Assembly: GCA_037439425.1 (NCBI GenBank)
Contig: JBBIWA010000003.1
Span: 62,001 to 126,000 of the forward strand
Source of the DNA: JBBIWA01 sp037439425
GTDB taxonomy: Bacteria; Acidobacteriota; Blastocatellia; RBC074
Length of the DNA: 64,000 nt
Reading direction: 5' to 3'
The position numbers and the translations under genes were made by a program. This document shows positions 8,719 to 17,321 of the stretch, piece by piece. Positions within the stretch are counted from its first letter, which is position 1. Each line of letters starts with the position of its first letter. The notes beneath the pieces are model-generated. The model saw only the letters and a list, made by a program, of their open reading frames with translations, was not told the origin of the DNA and did not search any database.

Positions 8719-8822
8719 GGGAATTGCTGGTATCTTGCGTGCCTGGCGTGGATGCGAAAACAGCACGGCGTACGCTCCCAGGACGAACTGCCTTTTCAGT
8801 CTCACTTTTAATTCCACCCCCA
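8716..8822. repeat. Degenerate MITE-like element
   Basis: Begins GGGGGAATT and ends CTCACTTTTAATTCCACCCCC, a diverged version of the terminal repeats at 7577-7706 and 35994-36120. Its interior holds an inverted GCGTGCC...GGCGTACGC pair like the ~100-bp dispersed repeats. The left end touches the suspected adapter artefact, so its exact boundary is unreliable. Confidence 0.45.
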
Positions 8823-8963
8823 TATCCGGGAAACGGCCTGGTAACTAATCGGTTAGCAAAGCAGAACCGACCTTGATGAGAGAGGGGGGACTGGGCTAGA
8901 TTAGCTCACATCTTGAGGACTCATCGAAGTCACGGCTGCAGCTTATGAGGAAAGGTAAGCTCA

Positions 8964-10346
8964 ATGGCCAGCAAGCTTCATCTTCATTTGCTTAAGGAAG
9001 GCCTTCCAGCCTGGGAGCTATGGCGGCAACAAAACCCTAAAAAGCAGCCGAACCTCCGCGAGGCCGACCTTTACGCAGCATCATTGCGCGGAGCAAACCT
9101 GCGCCTAGTGCGTCTGAGCGGCGCGGATTTGAGTAGTGCAGACCTGAGCCAGGCTGATCTCAGCAGCGCTGATCTCTGCCAGGCGAATTTGAGTAATGCC
9201 CAACTCCTAGAAGCTAGACTTTGCGACGCCAACCTGAGCCGAGCGCGCCTCGGCGGTGCCCAGCTCAATAATGCGCAACTCAGCGGTGCTTGTCTTAACA
9301 GTGCGTTCCTCACAGGCGCCAATCTCAGCGGTGCAGACCTTCGCAATGCAGACCTGACCGAGGCTGCTCTGAGTGGCGCAGACCTGACCGAGGCAGACCT
9401 GACCGGAGCCAAACTTTATGAAGCTAAGCTACAGGGGACTAAACTCAACGGAGCTAAACTCGCGGGCGCGAAGCTCAACGGCGCAGACCTTGCTGACGCG
9501 AACCTGAGCGGCGCAGACTTGAGCGGGGCGCAACTGTGCGGAGCCAATCTCCAAGGGGCCCATCTCAATGGGGCTAACCTGAGCCGAGCCAATCTGATGA
9601 ATGCCCAATTGATGATGACCAATCTGGAACAGGCGAATTTGTCTGGCTGTCTGATTCGCGGGGTTTGCTTTCGGGAAGTGAGGTTGGAAGGAGCCAACCA
9701 ATCGAACTTGATCCTCACTTCCCCCAAAGAGCCGGCCGTCGTGGCAGATGATTTTGCCGTCGCGAACTTCCTCGCGCTGCTGCTTCAGCACCAGCGCATT
9801 CGCGATGTGATAACAGCCATCACAACCAAATTTGTGCTCATCCTGGGACATTTCACACCTGAACGGGAAGCCTTGCTGGAAACGATTCGGCAAGCATTAC
9901 GCCAGCGTGGCTACTGGCCTATCTTGTTTGATGGCGAGCAGGCAACCAGCCCCGATGCCGCAGAGATGCTATCTTCTCTAGGGCATCTGGCTCGGTTCAT
10001 CATTGCTGACCTGACAGAAGCCCGAAGCCTACAGCAGCAACTACTGCGGCTGCTGCGCCAGCTGCCAGCTGTTCCAGTTCAACCATTGCTCCAGATGACC
10101 AGCTCTGAAGAGGGCCTCGGCGATTGCCTTAAGTCTCTTCCTTATGTGTTGCAGACCCACTATTATGCCAGCCCTGAAGAGGCAGTCGCGGTGATTTCAG
10201 CTCATGTCGTCGCGCCAGCCGAAGCGATGATCAGGCAATTGGAAGATGAACCGGCCGCCCTGGAAAAAGAATCGCCCCCAGGGGGCGGCAGCTCAGGTGC
10301 GGGTCAAGCTACAATCATAGACCCTCAGAGCGTGAGGGCATTATGA
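8964..10346 (+). CDS. Pentapeptide-repeat protein with C-terminal TIR-like domain
   Basis: Protein of 460 residues with no signal peptide. Residues about 31-249 are some forty consecutive pentapeptides of the A(D/N)LSG type, which fold as a right-handed quadrilateral beta-helix. Residues about 258-425 form a Rossmann-like domain: FVLILGHFTPEREALLETIRQALRQRGYWPILFD, then HLARFIIADLTEARS and PVQPLL. This arrangement resembles a domain found behind pentapeptide repeats in cyanobacterial and acidobacterial proteins and related in fold to TIR/nucleotide-processing domains. The role is unknown; signalling or defence is only a guess. AAGGTAAGCTCA precedes the ATG. The next gene, an unknown protein, follows after 266 bp that hold nothing recognisable. 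Confidence 0.85.
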   Translation: MASKLHLHLLKEGLPAWELWRQQNPKKQPNLREADLYAASLRGANLRLVRLSGADLSSADLSQADLSSADLCQANLSNAQLLEARLCDANLSRARLGGAQLNNAQLSGACLNSAFLTGANLSGADLRNADLTEAALSGADLTEADLTGAKLYEAKLQGTKLNGAKLAGAKLNGADLADANLSGADLSGAQLCGANLQGAHLNGANLSRANLMNAQLMMTNLEQANLSGCLIRGVCFREVRLEGANQSNLILTSPKEPAVVADDFAVANFLALLLQHQRIRDVITAITTKFVLILGHFTPEREALLETIRQALRQRGYWPILFDGEQATSPDAAEMLSSLGHLARFIIADLTEARSLQQQLLRLLRQLPAVPVQPLLQMTSSEEGLGDCLKSLPYVLQTHYYASPEEAVAVISAHVVAPAEAMIRQLEDEPAALEKESPPGGGSSGAGQATIIDPQSVRAL

Positions 10347-10612
10347 AAACAACGCGATGAGGAGAACCATTAGCTCAAAAAAACGTCAGGTCAAAATGAC
10401 AGAAAGTGGCAGATTCCAGTCAGGTTGATCGAAGCTGAGGAGGATCGCCTCTGGTGTAAATTGGCGTCAGTAGTAAAGCACAGCCGTGTGGGCTCAAGAT
10501 GGACCGCCCGGCCGCAGACCATGGCACGCAGTTTGAGCACCCTACCTGAAGCCACCACGTGTGCCGGGTGCAATCGGGGCACGACCAAGGTGGTTTTTCA
10601 TGGAGCGTAGAT

Positions 10613-11197
10613 ATGCTGGAGCAATTATTACAGGAGAATTACGAGCAGCTTGATCTGATTACTGAAAACGGCGCTCGCGCAGGACGGCTGGATCTCAACC
10701 AAATTGAAGGTCTTGATGACAATGGCGAGGTAGTGACGCTCTGGAGCGTGCTTAAGCGGGAATACTCACCCTCAGCCCCCTTTCCACCCACGCTCAGAAA
10801 GTTTGTCCGGATGATCCGGCGGGGCTTTCTGCAGATGCCGGGCCGCGCACAAGCGGTCAATGCTCTGCTTGCGCAGAAATACCCTGATCACCTATCCGAA
10901 GAGACTAAGCAGGAGTTGCGGCGGCAACTGCTGCAAGCGCTGCCAGAAGTGACACCACCGTTTACCTATTTCCTGGGTGAAAATTGCTTCTGGTACCAAC
11001 CACCAGAGGTGACAGAGAGCATAGACGAGCAAGCACCTTCCGAGCTTGAATTCAGCAGCGATGCAAGCCCTCACCCCTTGCAATTAACCTTTAAGCTCTC
11101 TCTCCCTCAGCAGTTCGCTGAAGCGATGGTAAATCACATTGAGCAAGCTCTCGGTGAAGACTCGTCCACGCCAAAGCCAGTAGACAGTAGTCAGTAG
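10613..11197 (+). CDS. Hypothetical protein
   Basis: Soluble, acidic protein of 194 residues with no family I recognise. I chose the start at 10613, preceded by GGAG; the frame is open further upstream, but that part has no supporting signal. The middle is rich in Arg/Leu helices (LRKFVRMIRRGFLQM, ELRRQLLQAL) and the C-terminal third is Ser/Pro/Glu-rich. The last codons and the stop (...PVDSSQ) are encoded by a heptanucleotide repeat array starting at 11177, so the natural C-terminus may have been replaced by repeat sequence. It lies downstream of the pentapeptide/TIR-like gene in the same direction and may share its transcript. Confidence 0.6.
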   Translation: MLEQLLQENYEQLDLITENGARAGRLDLNQIEGLDDNGEVVTLWSVLKREYSPSAPFPPTLRKFVRMIRRGFLQMPGRAQAVNALLAQKYPDHLSEETKQELRRQLLQALPEVTPPFTYFLGENCFWYQPPEVTESIDEQAPSELEFSSDASPHPLQLTFKLSLPQQFAEAMVNHIEQALGEDSSTPKPVDSSQ

Positions 11198-11262
11198 TCA
11201 GTAGGAAGAGATGTATCCCTGTCTACTGAATGCTCCCCTACTGACTACTGACTACTGGCTAC
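11177..11262. repeat. Heptanucleotide inverted array (CAGTAGT type)
   Basis: Four units of CAGTAGN(N) with period 7 (11178-11205) face an inverted series CTACTGA CTACTGA CTACTGG (11238-11262), giving a long hairpin directly at the stop codon of the preceding gene. A relative is at 27790-27857. The rest of 11263-11629 has no gene I can support. Confidence 0.75.
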
Positions 11263-11629
11263 CGCAATGACGGTGCCTTCGATAACTATTCAGCTCCTCA
11301 ATTCGCTCGCTAGCCCCAGCAAAGTAGACGCGGATTTTAATGATCACATCTTGGAAACAGAAATAGTTTCGGAATATAGATCTACTGCGCCAGTGAACGG
11401 CTGGCTGCTGGCGCAGGGCAAGTGCTAGCAATTCGGCAACGAGTGGCCAGTAGCTTCCTTACTTTCACCCCCCTCACGCCAAGAGTCAAGCGGCGTTGAC
11501 CCATCGCAGATCTGCCTGGCATTGCGCTTCCAATGTGAACGAACCAGCGTGTTACTGAGTCTATCCACCAGCCGCCAACACAACAATACGCTGTCACAGT
11601 AACTTTAGAACAAAGCAGATGAGGGCAAT

Positions 11630-11911
11630 ATGAGACACATCATACTACTCGCACTTTGGGCGCTACTGCTCTTTCCCCTTCCTCAGCACACTGCTCACTC
11701 GTGCTGTCACGTAAGGGCGCAGGAGCCAGGATCAGGACAACATCCCAGACCTGAGAAAGCATGTGCGCACGAGCCGAAGAAGAACCAGGTGGAATGCAAA
11801 TGCAAGAAGGTTTGCAATCCACAGACAGGCGAGGTTGATGAGGATCGCCAATGTCGCTCCTGGTGTTGGAAAGAATTTTGCGCCTGCCCTACGCTACCCT
11901 GTGCTGATTGA
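11630..11911 (+). CDS. Small cysteine-rich secreted protein
   Basis: 93 residues with a strong signal sequence (MRHIILLALWALLLFPLP..., cleavage likely before about residue 24) and GAGGG five bases before the ATG. The mature ~70 residues contain eleven cysteines, clustered as CKCKKVC and CRSWCWKEFCAC...C, with many Lys/Glu/Pro. This looks like a disulfide-bonded or metal-binding exported peptide. I know no matching family, and toxin, metal-buffer or structural roles are all possible. It is isolated, between a heptad array and a dispersed repeat. The signal peptide plus dense cysteines favour a real gene, but the short length keeps confidence moderate. Confidence 0.55.
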   Translation: MRHIILLALWALLLFPLPQHTAHSCCHVRAQEPGSGQHPRPEKACAHEPKKNQVECKCKKVCNPQTGEVDEDRQCRSWCWKEFCACPTLPCAD

Positions 11912-12026
11912 GAAATGCCTCACTCTATTTGCAAGCGTCATCTTCCTTACCTGCCGCGCTAGAGAGGAAAGGCAATTACGGCCGGCTTGCATCTTTCGGT
12001 ACCTATCAAGCTCTCCTGCGGAAAAT

Positions 12027-12116
12027 CCTGGGCAGGCACGCATCCTTGCGTGCTCGGTCTTCGTCAAGCAAGCCATTACCGAAGACCGAGCACGCTCGCA
12101 GCGTGCGCTCCCAGGT
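12027..12116. repeat. ~100-bp double-hairpin dispersed repeat, copy 1
   Basis: Starts TGCGGAAAATCCTGGGCAGG (from 12017), with GCACGC...GCGTGC as the first hairpin, a linker GTCTTCGTCAAGCAAGCC, then GCACGCTCGCAGCGTGC as the second, ending CCCAGG. The same layout occurs at 18071, 32350, 35084, 49678 and 59276. Short frames through it (for example ...KTEHARMRACPGFSAGE...) are spurious. Apart from this element, 11912-12416 holds nothing I recognise. Confidence 0.75.
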
Positions 12117-12416
12117 TTTCATCATTTCTCTGGGCGTCGCCACGCGACATGAAAGACTCCTCAAGAAAAGGATCAGGCTGTGAATTTTGATCCGCGAGCG
12201 CTCGAGCGTGGTGTACTGGCGCGTCCGCACTGATCCGAGCGTCACTCGACCATCGTCGTGGAAGCGGTTTCCACAACGTACGTTACTCGACGCGTCTGAA
12301 GCGGGTCCGTAAGCATCCAGCGACTTGAAGGCGTTTTTGGGGAGACTGGTTACCTAGACGTTACCGGGCTGGCAAGCTTATCTGCCAGCCCTGAGGTAAG
12401 TGATTGATAAGAAGAG

Positions 12417-12490
<74 letters not shown>

Positions 12491-12594
12491 GAGTTAATGA
12501 CGCTTTGTGTATATCACGGTGAAGAGTAATTTTCAAGCTGGTGTGCCCTTGGCCTAAATGCCCATTGGCCCCGATAGCAGTTTATCGTTGAGAG

Positions 12595-13032
12595 TCAAAG
12601 CATTTTTCTCAAGGCCCGCCGATCAGCGCCGGCTGTCAGGCGACGACGCGCCAGGGTGATTAACTCAGTGCGGCTGCAAGGCATGGCGCGGTATCGCGGG
12701 AAGACGCCAGCAAGTTCAGTCTCAGCCGTGAGCTGGCCTGCATCAACCAGGATGGAGACCTCGGCGCAGCTTGCGTATGTTCTCAGCGCCTTAAGCACTT
12801 CGACGAGCTGAGCGGCGCTCACGTCAACCACTACCAGATCATAGGCGCACTCACAGAGGTGAGGCAGTTCTTCGAGAGAAGCGGCACTGGTAATAGCGAC
12901 TTCACCGTTATCAAGCGCAGCTCGGAGCTGAGTCAGACGGTGCGGAGCATCACTGACGATCAGTAAATTGGGCCGGCCAAGTGCGGCCGCAGGAAGTGGT
13001 TCTTTACCATGTGCAGGGCTGGGAGAAATCAT
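12595..13032 (-). CDS. Degenerate response-regulator receiver-like protein
   Basis: 145 residues that read as a lone CheY-like domain: NLLIVSDAPHRLTQLRAAL (beta1/alpha1), YDLVVVDVSAAQLVEVLKAL with the phospho-acceptor-like Asp, then VSILVDAGQ and RAMPCSRTELITLARRRL. The first acidic pair is reduced to Ser-Asp and the invariant Lys of strand 5 is missing, so ordinary phosphorylation switching is doubtful. GAGGAG lies five bases before the ATG. No histidine kinase is nearby. Family placement is by pattern only; it could be another small Rossmann-like protein. Confidence 0.55.
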   Translation of the reverse strand: MISPSPAHGKEPLPAAALGRPNLLIVSDAPHRLTQLRAALDNGEVAITSAASLEELPHLCECAYDLVVVDVSAAQLVEVLKALRTYASCAEVSILVDAGQLTAETELAGVFPRYRAMPCSRTELITLARRRLTAGADRRALRKML

Positions 13033-13672
13033 AGCCGCTCCTCTCTCTCAAACTTGACCTGTCAATTGCCTCATAGCTGTAACCAGAAAGACACCTTGAC
13101 CTACACCTCTTTATCCGATGAACGCAGCCAGCAGAACTGAACCAAACGATGGACGGGTTTTGAAATAACCAGTCGGGGCCCTGTTCGCCTGAAAAGAGGC
13201 TCCAAATGTTACCTTTCAAAAGTAGCCGTAAGCTTTACGGTCTACTGCGGGTGGGCGGGTCTGTGACGGCTGATGTGGTGATGGCTTACTCTTTTGGGTA
13301 GCTGCGAAGGTGTGGAACTACAGCCATCAGAGGCCTCACCCATAGCGACAGACCTACGGGGCACTCTCCTGACCGTGCCCCCCTTCCCCAGTTAACTATG
13401 GCTTTGCCAACTGCATCGGCAGCCTGCCTGAGTCAAGGGGGAGAGACAGGAAGTTAGTTCCAGGAAATATCGTAGGGCGCCATTAGAATTACACTTGCTA
13501 GACTATTTGTCAATCCGAAATCGGCCAGAGACAGCCTGAGGCGATCCATCGGAAACAGACGGCTGCCACCGCTTATGACCACGGCTGCTTGTTGCTCTCA
13601 GAACGGTTTGCTATAGTGCCTGCCGGAAACCATAGCCGAATGTTTATCTCGTTATCAAAGTCAAGACGGTGA
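13033..13672. other. 640-bp intergenic region with possible mazG promoter
   Basis: No gene I can support. Near the right end, TTGTTG (13589-13594) and TATAGT (13612-13617) are spaced by 17 bp and sit 55 bp before the mazG start, a reasonable sigma-70-type promoter. The central part (about 13240-13450) is GC-rich and could form structure, but I do not recognise an RNA family in it. Confidence 0.35.
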
Positions 13673-14482
13673 ATGAAAGTACAGAAAACTTTTCAAGATT
13701 TGATTGATCTCATGGCTCGGCTGCGCGCTCCGGATGGTTGCCCGTGGGACCGCGAGCAAACCTATGCCACGCTCGCGCCGATGCTGATCGAAGAAGCCTA
13801 CGAGGTCATCGAGGCAGCTGAGGCCGGAGAGTGGGACGAGTTGCGCGATGAACTCGGCGACCTGCTTTTTCAGATCGTCTTTTACGGCCAGATCGCAGCC
13901 GAAAACGGTCACTTCGATCTGCACCAGGTTATCGCTCGCGTGCACGAGAAGATGACTCGCCGCCATCCACATGTCTTCGGCGAAGATAAAGCGGGGACTG
14001 CCGCTGAGGTGCTGGCTAACTGGGAGGCAATTAAAGCCGGAGAGCGTCGCGCTTCAGGCAAGACCGAAGAGAAATCACTCTTGGATGGCGTCTCAACTCG
14101 CCTTCCGGCCCTGCTTGAGGCCTACCAACTGACGACCCGAGCCGCGCGCGTCGGCTTCGATTGGGAGCGCGTTGAAGATGTCCTGGCCAAACTCGAAGAG
14201 GAACTATCCGAGTTGCGTGCGGAACTGTCGCGCCAACTGCGCCACCCGCGCGCGATTGCCCAAGAGGTGGGCGATCTGCTGTTTGTAGCTGCTAATGTGG
14301 CGCGCCAGCTCGGCGTTGAGCCTGAAAGCGCGCTCAAAGCTACCAACCGTAAATTTCGCCGCCGCTTCCGTCACGTCGAGACACGTCTTAAAGAGCAAGG
14401 CAAATCGGTTGCTGAATCTTCACTTGCCGAGATGGATGCCTATTGGGAAGAGGCCAAACAGAGCGAAGGCGGGACAGGCTGA
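13673..14482 (+). CDS. mazG: Nucleoside triphosphate pyrophosphohydrolase MazG
   Basis: Hydrolyses NTPs/dNTPs to the monophosphate and pyrophosphate; in other bacteria it cleans non-canonical nucleotides and modulates the stringent response. The 269 residues hold the two all-alpha MazG modules. The first carries CPWDREQT and the metal-binding EExxE/ExxD pattern (Glu40, Glu41, Glu44, Glu60, Asp63 in LIEEAYEV and DELGDLL). The second repeats it at about 175-206 (LEEELSEL, QEVGDLLF). RRHPHVFG and LLDGV are conserved linker motifs, and the length is normal. It is followed after 99 bp by the S9 peptidase, possibly under a separate promoter. Confidence 0.95.
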   Translation: MKVQKTFQDLIDLMARLRAPDGCPWDREQTYATLAPMLIEEAYEVIEAAEAGEWDELRDELGDLLFQIVFYGQIAAENGHFDLHQVIARVHEKMTRRHPHVFGEDKAGTAAEVLANWEAIKAGERRASGKTEEKSLLDGVSTRLPALLEAYQLTTRAARVGFDWERVEDVLAKLEEELSELRAELSRQLRHPRAIAQEVGDLLFVAANVARQLGVEPESALKATNRKFRRRFRHVETRLKEQGKSVAESSLAEMDAYWEEAKQSEGGTG

Positions 14483-14581
14483 AACAAGGATGATCTCAAA
14501 TTCGAGAGAATTCCGGATCAGGTGTGATAAAGTCCGCCGAGAGGAACCAAAAGTATCAACGTAGAGGAGGGAAGTAGTTCT

Positions 14582-16591
14582 ATGAAGACTCGGAAGAGTG
14601 CTTATGCAATATTGTTTCTTCTCGTGAGCCTGCTCGTTGCTGCGCGCGCAGTCGCGCAGGAGAAGGTGCTCACGCCGGAGTTGATTCTCACGATCAAAAC
14701 AATTACCGATGCGCAACTGGCGCCGGATGGCAGTCAAATTGTATTTCAGGTCGCCAGACCGCGAGCTGAGACCGAAAAGCCTGGTGCAGCGATCAGCGAA
14801 ATCTGGATGATCTCGGCGCGCGGCGGCACGCCTTTTCGCTTCACTTACAACGACCGGAGTGACTCTTCACCACAATGGTCACCGGATGGAAGAACGATTG
14901 CCTTCTTGTCTCAGCGCGGTGAATCCAATCTGACTCAAATCTACCTGATCTCTCCCGCTGGCGGAGAAGCTATGCAATTGACCAAGGCAGAAAATTCCGT
15001 GACTGCGTTCAAGTGGTCGCGCGATGGTAGCAAGATCGCTTACCTGGCGACCGATGCTAAAACCAAAGAAGAGCAGCAGGCCGAACGGGAAGGCAAAGAT
15101 TGGATAGTCGCGGATCGCAATTACAAACATCCACGCCTCTACGTGATTGATGTCAAGACAAAAGAGAGCCATCTCGTGACCAGGACGCCACTGTCGGTTC
15201 ACGATTTCGATTGGGCGCCTGATGGCAAGCAGCTTGTGATCTCGGCTTCCGACACGCCAACGGTAGATGACGCTTTCATGCGCAGCAAGGTCATGGTGGT
15301 TTCGGCTGAGGGTGGCGAAGCCAAGCTCGTGGCCAAAACCGAAGGCAAGTTGACGCAACCGCGTTGGTCACCTGATGGAAAGTGGATTGCCTGGCTTGGC
15401 GCCACTGCCATGCACGACCCATTCGCAGGCAGCGTGTTTGTCGTCTCGGCTAGTGGCGGGACGGCAGAGAATTTGCTCACAGGCTACGAGGGGACGGCTG
15501 ATTGGTTAGATTGGCATCCGGCCAAACCGGAAACGGTAGTGTTTCGCACTATCGAACGGCAAACGCACGTGCTTTACACTTTGTCACTGCCTGAGCGGAA
15601 ACGCGAAGCGCTCATCACGCAGGCGATCATTCACGCTTCGGGGCCAAGCTTTAGCCGCGATGGCAGATGGCTGGCGCTTTCGGCTAACACGCCACAGCAT
15701 CCGAATGAAATCTTTTTTGGTGAAGCGGCCAATAAACCGCTCACCCGGTTGACCCGCTTCAACCCTCAATTAGACGGTGTCGCGCTCGGCCAGCAGGAGG
15801 TCATCAAATGGAAGAGCGCGGATGGTTGGGAGATCGAAGGGGTGATCGTCAAGCCAGTGGGTTACAAACCAGGGCAGCGTTATCCCACAGTGATGCAGCC
15901 TCACGGTGGCCCTGAATCGGCTGACTTGAATGGATGGTATGGCAGCTATGCGCGTTGGGGACAGATGCTGGCAGGCCGTGGCTACGTCGTGTTCTACCCC
16001 AATTACCGTGGCAGCATTGGGCGTGGCGTTGAGTTTGCGATGGCTGATCATCGCGATCTGATGGGCAAAGAGTTCGACGACATGCTGGCGGGCCTTGACT
16101 ACCTGATCAAGGAAGGCATTACCGATCCGAATCGTGTCGGTGTAGGTGGCGGCAGTTATGGCGGCTACACTTCGGCCTGGGCCGCAACCTATGCGAGCCA
16201 TCGCTTCAAAGCTGCAGTCGTGTGGATGGGGATCACCAACTGGTACAGCATGACTGGCACGTCGGACATCTTCCTGGAAAACTCGACCGTTCATTGGAAC
16301 GCGATCATGTATGACCACTTCGAGCTCTACTGGCAGCGTTCTCCCATCGCGCATATCAAGAAAGCCAACACCCCGACCTTGATTATTCACGGCGCCGTTG
16401 ATCCGCGCGTGCCGATCGGGCAATCGCAAGAGCTCTACACTGCGTTGAAGTGGAAGGGCGTGCCGGTTGAATTTGTCACCTATCCGCGCGAAGGCCACGG
16501 CGTGGCGGAGCGGGCGCACCAGCTCGATTTTATGAATCGAGTGCTGGGCTGGTTTGAGAAGTATCTGAAAGACAACGTGGCGAGCAAGTGA
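14582..16591 (+). CDS. Secreted S9-family prolyl oligopeptidase/acylaminoacyl-peptidase
   Basis: Exported serine peptidase of 669 residues. A signal peptide (1-26, ending AVAQ) leads into a beta-propeller of WD40/PD40-type blades (SPQWSPDGRTIAFLS, RWSPDGKWIAWLG; about 40-400) and an alpha/beta-hydrolase domain (about 420-669). The catalytic triad is visible: Ser525 in GGGSYGGY, Asp607 in GAVDPRVP, His639 in REGHGVAE. Such enzymes cleave short oligopeptides in the periplasm or outside the cell. AGGAGGG stands upstream of the ATG. The long propeller and the lack of a membrane anchor fit the acylaminoacyl-peptidase/DPP-like branch; exact specificity is not readable. Confidence 0.94.
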   Translation: MKTRKSAYAILFLLVSLLVAARAVAQEKVLTPELILTIKTITDAQLAPDGSQIVFQVARPRAETEKPGAAISEIWMISARGGTPFRFTYNDRSDSSPQWSPDGRTIAFLSQRGESNLTQIYLISPAGGEAMQLTKAENSVTAFKWSRDGSKIAYLATDAKTKEEQQAEREGKDWIVADRNYKHPRLYVIDVKTKESHLVTRTPLSVHDFDWAPDGKQLVISASDTPTVDDAFMRSKVMVVSAEGGEAKLVAKTEGKLTQPRWSPDGKWIAWLGATAMHDPFAGSVFVVSASGGTAENLLTGYEGTADWLDWHPAKPETVVFRTIERQTHVLYTLSLPERKREALITQAIIHASGPSFSRDGRWLALSANTPQHPNEIFFGEAANKPLTRLTRFNPQLDGVALGQQEVIKWKSADGWEIEGVIVKPVGYKPGQRYPTVMQPHGGPESADLNGWYGSYARWGQMLAGRGYVVFYPNYRGSIGRGVEFAMADHRDLMGKEFDDMLAGLDYLIKEGITDPNRVGVGGGSYGGYTSAWAATYASHRFKAAVVWMGITNWYSMTGTSDIFLENSTVHWNAIMYDHFELYWQRSPIAHIKKANTPTLIIHGAVDPRVPIGQSQELYTALKWKGVPVEFVTYPREGHGVAERAHQLDFMNRVLGWFEKYLKDNVASK

Positions 16592-16680
16592 GATTCAGAG
16601 AATAAACCACGCAGGGTTCGGAGGGAGAGAGGCTGGGAGATTTCTGTGATCTTCGCGGTGAACTTTCACTCACCCCGACC

Positions 16681-17223
16681 TTAAACCGGGAATCCGGGTG
16701 CTGACTTGATCGCTTCGATCTGCTCGATGTGTCTGCCTTCATGCAGGCCAATGAGTGCGACCCACTGATAGGCATTGAGCGGGCCGAAGGCCGGGTGCGG
16801 AAAGCTGACTGAGGATAAGTCTCTTGCCTCTAGCTGAGCCTGCAACGCGCGCATCTCTTGGCGCGTTTTCCTGAGCCTGGCCAGCGATTCAGCCAGCGGC
16901 ACGCCGCCCTGTGGCCTGGATCTTTCAGGAGCCTGGAATTTCTCCTCGCGCCGCTCGACCATTTGAGCGATGGAGACCGGATTGATGCGCCCATCAGTAA
17001 TCACTGGTGCGCCCTGGGCTTCGGCCTGCGCTATCAGTTTTTGGGTGAGCTTCAGGATCTGTCCTTCGACGATGCTGAGATGCTCGACGATTTCGCCAAT
17101 CGTCCAGCGGTCATCCACCGGGCGGAAATCGGCCTGCGCCCGGCTTAAGCCCTCAACGCAGGGATAAAGGCGAGTGTGCGTTTGTTCAAGCAGGTCGAAG
17201 ATCTCTGCCACGCTGTGAAACAT
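16681..17223 (-). CDS. DinB-like metal-binding protein
   Basis: 180-residue four-helix-bundle protein of the DinB/DfsB type. The three metal-ligand histidines of the family are apparent: His in WTIGEIVEHLSIVEG (about residue 48) and two in IGLHEGRHIEQIEAI near the C-terminus. Some relatives are thiol-dependent transferases (bacillithiol or mycothiol); most are uncharacterised, and nothing here specifies the substrate. It ends convergently with the S9 peptidase gene, about 90 bp apart. Confidence 0.85.
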   Translation of the reverse strand: MFHSVAEIFDLLEQTHTRLYPCVEGLSRAQADFRPVDDRWTIGEIVEHLSIVEGQILKLTQKLIAQAEAQGAPVITDGRINPVSIAQMVERREEKFQAPERSRPQGGVPLAESLARLRKTRQEMRALQAQLEARDLSSVSFPHPAFGPLNAYQWVALIGLHEGRHIEQIEAIKSAPGFPV

Positions 17224-17321
17224 TGGATCCCCCCAGAAGTGGATTGAGTTCAGCCAGGCGCTACTTTACCACAATCTCGGCGACACTTCCTCCCAGATGC
17301 GGCAAAAGATGCGGCAAGCTT

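Noticed and set aside
9071..9893. Long minus-strand frames opposite the pentapeptide-repeat gene
   Set aside because: Low-complexity shadows (Ala/Pro/Leu-rich, five-residue periodicity) of the real plus-strand repeats.
11894..12276. Several short frames encoding ...KTEHARMRACPGFSAGE-like peptides
   Set aside because: They are translations of the double-hairpin dispersed repeat and lack start signals.
13240..13450. RNase P RNA, SRP RNA or 6S RNA in the gap before mazG
   Set aside because: None of the conserved cores of those RNAs could be found by eye on either strand.
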